Positions 60,432-64,000 of a stretch of DNA of 64,000 nt are shown here, piece by piece (the stretch's first letter is position 1; every line of letters begins with the position of its first letter). The translations under genes and the position numbers were made by a program. Source of the stretch: an uncultured Oscillibacter sp. Its GTDB lineage: Bacteria; Bacillota; Clostridia; Oscillospirales; Oscillospiraceae. The notes under the pieces are model-generated. The model saw only the letters and a program-made list of their open reading frames with translations. It did no database searches and had not been told where the DNA came from. The stretch spans positions 6,082 through 70,081 of the forward strand of contig CAKTMK010000008.1 in NCBI GenBank assembly GCA_934574045.1, given 5' to 3'.

Positions 60432-61657
60432 TCGGACGCAGCAAGGCCGCGCCGGAGGAAAAACCGCTGGGGCTGTATCTCCACGTTCCGTTCTGCGCGA
60501 AAAAGTGCGATTACTGCGACTTTTATTCGCTGGCAGGCGCACAGGACCGGATGGACGACTATGTGCAGGCGCTGGAGACGCAGCTCACGGAATTTGCGCC
60601 CCGGGCCGCGCAGCACACGGTGGACAGCGTCTATTTCGGCGGCGGGACGCCCACGCTGCTGGGCGAAAAGCGCCTGATCCGCCTTCTGAAGCTCATTTTG
60701 AAGAAATACCGTGTCGCAAAGGGCGCGGAGATCACGCTGGAGGCGAACCCGGAGTCCGCCGGGGACTTCCGGGCGCTGCGCGCCCTGCGCCGCGCGGGCT
60801 TCTGCCGCATCAGTCTGGGGATGCAGTCTGCGGATGACGCGGAGCTGCGCTCCGTGGGCCGCATCCACACCGCCGCGCAGGTGCGCGGGGCGGTGGAGGC
60901 GGCGCGGAAGGCGGGGTTTTCCAACCTCTCGCTGGACCTGATTTATGGTCTGCCGGGGCAGACCATGGAGCTGTGGCAGCGCAGCCTGACCGCCGCGGTG
61001 GATCTCGCGCCCCAGCACCTGTCCTGCTACGGGCTGAAGGTGGAGGAGGGCACGCCCCTGTTCCTCCGGCGGGAGCAGGAGCTGCTCCCGGACGACGAGG
61101 CGCAGGCGGATATGTACCTCTGGACGGTGGACTTCCTCCGGCGGCACGGGTTCTTCCAATACGAGATCTCCAATTTCGCCCGGCCCGGTTTTGAGTCCCG
61201 GCACAACCTGAAATACTGGACGCTGGGGGAGTACGCGGGCTTCGGCCCCGGGGCGCACTCGGATCTGGGCGGTGTGCGCTATGCCTACGCCCGGGATCTG
61301 GAGGGCTACATTCAGGGCGTGCGGACCGGCGGACCGCTGCTCTCGGAAAACGAGCGCATCCCGCCGCTGGACCGGGACACGGAGTGGATCATGCTGGGTC
61401 TGCGGACGGTCCGGGGGCTGGACCCCAAGGCATTTGAGAGCCGCTTCCGGCGGCGGTTCGACTGCTTTCTTCCCTTCCTCGGCGAGTGCGCCCAGGCAGG
61501 CTACGCCGTGGAGGAGGAGGGCCGCTGGCGCCTGACGCCCAAGGGCTTTCTTGTCTCCAACCAGATCATCGGCGGGATGCTGGACGCGCTGAGCGCGGAC
61601 AAAAAACGCCGGGAGGAGGCCCGCGCCCGGGGCGACTTCCGGGTGGAGCTGGGCTGA
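60428..61657 (+). CDS. hemW: Radical SAM protein HemW (heme chaperone, coproporphyrinogen oxidase-like)
   Basis: A 409-residue radical SAM protein. The cluster motif is CAKKCDYCDF (CxxxCxxC) after YLHVPF, followed by VYFGGGTPTLL and ISLGMQS. HNLKYW, characteristic of HemW, is present, and the C-terminal HemN_C-like domain ends FLVSNQIIGGMLDAL. HemW-type proteins bind heme and are often mis-named coproporphyrinogen III dehydrogenase; true HemN carries an extra Cys in the cluster motif (CxxxCxxCxC), whereas here it is CDYCDF. The start ATG 60428 overlaps the thioesterase stop; the longer open frame runs out of frame through that gene. Confidence 0.92.
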   Translation: MIGRSKAAPEEKPLGLYLHVPFCAKKCDYCDFYSLAGAQDRMDDYVQALETQLTEFAPRAAQHTVDSVYFGGGTPTLLGEKRLIRLLKLILKKYRVAKGAEITLEANPESAGDFRALRALRRAGFCRISLGMQSADDAELRSVGRIHTAAQVRGAVEAARKAGFSNLSLDLIYGLPGQTMELWQRSLTAAVDLAPQHLSCYGLKVEEGTPLFLRREQELLPDDEAQADMYLWTVDFLRRHGFFQYEISNFARPGFESRHNLKYWTLGEYAGFGPGAHSDLGGVRYAYARDLEGYIQGVRTGGPLLSENERIPPLDRDTEWIMLGLRTVRGLDPKAFESRFRRRFDCFLPFLGECAQAGYAVEEEGRWRLTPKGFLVSNQIIGGMLDALSADKKRREEARARGDFRVELG

Positions 61658-61820
61658 GCGCCCGGCGGGCGCATCCGCTGATTCGGAAATCCCCTGTCAG
61701 CCGGAATTTTCCGCTGGCCGGGTCGGTTCCGCCCATCTGGATTTTTCGTTCACGGGATTTTCCGCCTGCTGCGGAAAACCACGCACGGCGATTTTCCCAA
61801 CGCCGCATTGAGCCAGGCAG

Positions 61821-61861
61821 AAAAACGCCCGCCCCGCCGCCGGAGATTCCGGCGGTGGGGC
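61821..61861 (-). terminator. Terminator of spoIIP
   Basis: A 14-bp stem with one wobble pair (61831-61844 with 61848-61861) followed on the minus strand by TTTTT (61821-61825), 17 bases after the spoIIP stop. The remaining 61658-61820 between convergent genes shows no gene. Confidence 0.85.
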
Positions 61862-61877
61862 GGCTCTGTGTTTTTCT

Positions 61878-63044
61878 CTATTTGCACTGCTCCTGCAAAA
61901 GCTCCGCCATCTGGCTGGCAAACAGCTCTCCGGCCAGCGCGGCCTCCTCCGGCGAGTTTCCGGCGGCCCCCATCTCCAGCAGGAGGGAGCCGGTGGTGGC
62001 GTGCTGGTTATAGCGGGAGTTGCGCAGCAGGATGGGGCGCATCAGCGTGGGATACGTCTGGGAGACGTGCTGCTGGAGCGCGGCGGCCAGCTTCAGGTTT
62101 TCCATCCAGCGGGGGTGCTCCAGTCCGCTGCCGTCGCTGCCCACCACAAGGGTGATCTGGGCGGCGTTCCCGGCTCCCTCCACCGGCGAGACCACCTTGT
62201 ATTCGTTGCCCTCGGTATCCTCGATGGCATCCCGGTGGACGTCCAGCACAAAGTGGATAGACGGATACTGGGCCAAGTAGCTGTCGATGGCCGCCAGCGA
62301 CCGGTCGTAGGCCCCGGAGTAGGAGGGATAGTCGTAAAGCGTCCGGTCGTGGAGCACAGAGATGCCCAGCTCGCCGAATACCCTTGCCATCGCGTCGCCC
62401 ACCGCCACCACGTTGTACCGGTTGTCCGTGGTGCGGTGGTCGCCGGAATACTCGATCTCCGTCCCCGGAACGGGGGTATAGGACTCGCTGCCATGGGTGT
62501 GGAGGATCAGGATCTGCGGCTCCTCGTCGGTCAGTCCCGCGTCAAACGGCTCCGACAGCTTCTGGATCTCCAGCTCATGGTCCGTGCTGTTGGAAATGTA
62601 CACTCGGCCCGCCACAGTATACCCCGCCTCGCCGGTGGGAACCAACGTCTTGGCCGGGACGCCGTTTTCCGGCGCGGCCTCCACCGGGACAGGCTCCGGG
62701 TCCAGCGGCTCCTCCTCCACCGGCGTCTGCTCCACGGGCTGGAGCGGCGTATCCGGAAGCTCACTGGACAGCAGGCCGGCCACCGTCTCCCGGGCCGAAA
62801 ACAGCAGGGGAGACTCCGCGATGGTCAGCACCGCCGCGGCGGAAAGCCCGTCGTCCGGCCCCAGATCTCCCAACTCCCACCGCAGCGCCGACAGAGGGAC
62901 GGACGCCTCCCGCCGCAGCGCGGACACGGCGGACGCCGCCGTGTCGCTCCCCGCCATCACCGCCACGCCCCACAGGGTGCACGCCGCCAGACCCGCGGCT
63001 CCCAGTCTGCGGGGCGCGCTCCGTTTTTTTGCGGCCGTTCTCAT
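61878..63044 (-). CDS. spoIIP: Stage II sporulation protein P (SpoIIP)
   Basis: A 388-residue peptidoglycan amidase/endopeptidase that works with SpoIID and SpoIIM during forespore engulfment. One N-terminal membrane segment (about 17-40) anchors it outside the membrane. The catalytic domain has ILHTHGSESYTPV, DNRYNVVAVGDAMARVFGEL, FVLDVHRDAI and a late SLLLEMGAAGNSPEEAALAG, with His, Glu and His zinc ligands. A Pro/Glu-rich linker (about 105-135) separates anchor and enzyme. ATG 63044 was chosen because GAGGTG lies six bases upstream. The usual gpr neighbour is not seen. Confidence 0.94.
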   Translation of the reverse strand: MRTAAKKRSAPRRLGAAGLAACTLWGVAVMAGSDTAASAVSALRREASVPLSALRWELGDLGPDDGLSAAAVLTIAESPLLFSARETVAGLLSSELPDTPLQPVEQTPVEEEPLDPEPVPVEAAPENGVPAKTLVPTGEAGYTVAGRVYISNSTDHELEIQKLSEPFDAGLTDEEPQILILHTHGSESYTPVPGTEIEYSGDHRTTDNRYNVVAVGDAMARVFGELGISVLHDRTLYDYPSYSGAYDRSLAAIDSYLAQYPSIHFVLDVHRDAIEDTEGNEYKVVSPVEGAGNAAQITLVVGSDGSGLEHPRWMENLKLAAALQQHVSQTYPTLMRPILLRNSRYNQHATTGSLLLEMGAAGNSPEEAALAGELFASQMAELLQEQCK

Positions 63045-63082
63045 TTGCATCACCTCTGAGGACAACCTATGCGCGGCGGCGT

Positions 63083-63119
63083 AAAAAAAGAATCGGCGGC
63101 CCGCAAATGCGAGCCGCCG
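63083..63119 (-). terminator. Terminator after the radical SAM gene
   Basis: A 12-bp stem with one mismatch (63094-63105 with 63108-63119) followed on the minus strand by seven Ts (63083-63089). Confidence 0.85.
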
Positions 63120-63204
63120 CGCTGTCTTTTCAAAATGTCAAACCACTTTTTGACTTCTTTCGCGGTTTTTCGACGCTCTTTCGCGCAGGCCGCGCCGCGC
63201 CGGG

Positions 63205-63828
63205 TCAGTCCTTGATATACTCCCGCACCCGGTAGACCGCGCCCACCTCGTCCTCGCAGATATGGCGGCAGGCCTCGATCTCCTCCTTGGGGATGGTGTC
63301 CACCACGGTCATCATCACCGTGGGGACGTAGGCCCGGACCTCCTTGGTGAACTCCTTCATGGCCTGATAGGCGTTCTCCTGCTGGGGATGGCACAGCGCG
63401 TTGTACTTTTCCGCCGTGTCGGTATTCAGCGACACGGACACCATGTCGAACCGGCCCCCGAACTCCGGCGCGATGTCCCGTCCGTTGATGAGCGAGCCGG
63501 TGCCGTTGGTGTCCATGCGGGTGTAAATTTTCGTGCCGTGCTCCTTCATCCGGTCGATGACCCAGCAGATGTCGTCAAAGCGGTAGGTCGGCTCACCGAA
63601 GCCCACGAACACGAGCTGGCGGTATTTCGTCAGGTCATGGCTCTCAATGGACTCCAGCAGCTCCTCCCGCGTCGGCTCCCGCTTGAGCCAGAGGTTGTGG
63701 GTGTAGATGCTGCCGCCGGAGGTCTGGTTGTGCCGCAGGCAGAAATTGCAGTTGAAATTGCAGCGGTTCGTGGGGTTCACGTACAGATTGTCCCCGTACT
63801 CATAGGTGATGGTAAAGCCCTTTTCCAT
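63205..63828 (-). CDS. Radical SAM protein, TatD-associated type
   Basis: A 207-residue short radical SAM protein. The cluster motif is CNFNCNFC (CxxxCxxC) near residue 23, preceded by LYVNPTNR; QLVFVGFGEPTYRFDDI holds the GGEP-like SAM-binding segment, and SVSLNTDTAEKYN follows. The short length and these blocks recall the TatD-linked radical SAM family (from memory). The gene upstream, cut by the window end, is not recognisably TatD from its last 50 residues. Start ATG 63828 has AAGGAG nine bases upstream. The stop lies 85 bases before the terminator stem. Confidence 0.83.
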   Translation of the reverse strand: MEKGFTITYEYGDNLYVNPTNRCNFNCNFCLRHNQTSGGSIYTHNLWLKREPTREELLESIESHDLTKYRQLVFVGFGEPTYRFDDICWVIDRMKEHGTKIYTRMDTNGTGSLINGRDIAPEFGGRFDMVSVSLNTDTAEKYNALCHPQQENAYQAMKEFTKEVRAYVPTVMMTVVDTIPKEEIEACRHICEDEVGAVYRVREYIKD

Positions 63829-63842
63829 CGTTGATCGCTCCT

Positions 63843-64000
63843 TCAGTCTTTTAACACATTCAAATGAAACGCCTGAACGGTGAACACGCCGTCCCGGCAG
63901 GTGATCTCCGCCTGCACATCCACCGCGTAACAGACGGTGGGCGGCAGGTCCTCGCCGTCCAGCCACGCGTCGGCCATCACCGCCACGGCCCCGTCCGCCG
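63843..64000 (-). CDS. C-terminal end of an unknown protein (cut by window end)
   Basis: The last 52 residues of a protein whose N-terminus lies beyond base 64000. The frame is open to the edge and stops at TGA 63843-63845, 14 bases before the radical SAM start, so the two are probably in one operon. The visible part reads MADAWLDGEDLPPTVCYAVD, then VQAEITCRDGVFTVQAFHLN, alternating strand-like segments with two cysteines. I do not recognise a family. Confidence 0.65.
   Translation of the reverse strand, partial: ADGAVAVMADAWLDGEDLPPTVCYAVDVQAEITCRDGVFTVQAFHLNVLKD

Overview
The window looks like chromosomal DNA of a GC-rich, strictly anaerobic, endospore-forming Clostridia bacterium, most likely Oscillospiraceae (Flavonifractor/Oscillibacter-like). 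The reasons are spoVAC and spoIIP, a complete six-gene Rnf complex, a monomeric [FeFe]-hydrogenase, a HrcA/CIRCE heat-shock operon, SLH-domain surface proteins, EFR1- and CmpB-type proteins, and strong AGGAGG ribosome binding sites. The assignment rests on gene content and protein motifs; no database search was possible.

Layout. 1-5.8 kb (minus strand): a PH-domain protein cut by the window edge, guaA, xpt, an Mrp-type Fe-S ATPase, and a YhaN/SbcC-like ATPase without its usual nuclease partner. 5.9-8.3 kb: an AT-richer accessory patch with a truncated gene, a 53-residue ORF, an SLH protein and tRNA-Val. 8.5-11.4 kb: a tetR - MATE exporter - ferredoxin/flavodoxin cassette with the same 21-bp operator, in opposite orientations, before tetR and before the exporter. 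11.5-16 kb (minus): rlmB, a protein resembling a P-type ATPase but lacking its catalytic motifs, and a LuxR-type regulator. 16.1-18.5 kb: ftsH. 19-20.6 kb: a sodium:amino-acid symporter behind a glycine riboswitch, then tRNA-Leu. 21-28.5 kb (minus): hrcA-grpE-dnaK-dnaJ under a perfect CIRCE element, followed by a PHP phosphatase, rpiB and a DUF4015 protein. 28.6-34 kb (minus): rnfCDGEAB. 34-41 kb: two membrane proteins, a 1006-residue NAGPA/SLH surface protein and the hydrogenase. 41.5-48 kb (plus): a Gld-like ABC exporter set (ATPase, permease, GldG-like, DUF4340) followed by a two-component system. 48-54.9 kb (plus): a solitary spoVAC, a divergent type IIA topoisomerase pair, a LUD protein and a lipoprotein. 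55.2-57 kb: tRNA-Gly followed by a 182-bp tandem repeat built partly from the tRNA itself, then a small lipoprotein and a very AT-rich orphan gene behind related promoters. 57-59.9 kb (minus): an ArsR - metallochaperone - P1B ATPase metal-efflux set. 60-61.7 kb: a thioesterase and hemW. 61.8-64 kb (minus): spoIIP, a radical SAM protein and a gene cut by the window end.

How they work together. Rnf couples reduced ferredoxin to NAD+ and an ion gradient, while the hydrogenase is another outlet for ferredoxin electrons. Two regulated export cassettes (TetR/MATE and ArsR/P1B ATPase) handle toxic compounds and metals. The ABC exporter and its adjacent two-component system look like one regulated envelope module. 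Most convergent gene ends carry strong hairpin terminators, many of them usable from both sides.

The observations most worth following up are the tRNA-Gly-derived tandem repeat, the paired TetR operators, the catalytically dead P-type ATPase relative, the 12-bp-periodic direct repeats before the ABC/two-component operon, the divergent topoisomerase with alanine at the quinolone-contact serine, and the AT-rich orphan gene.
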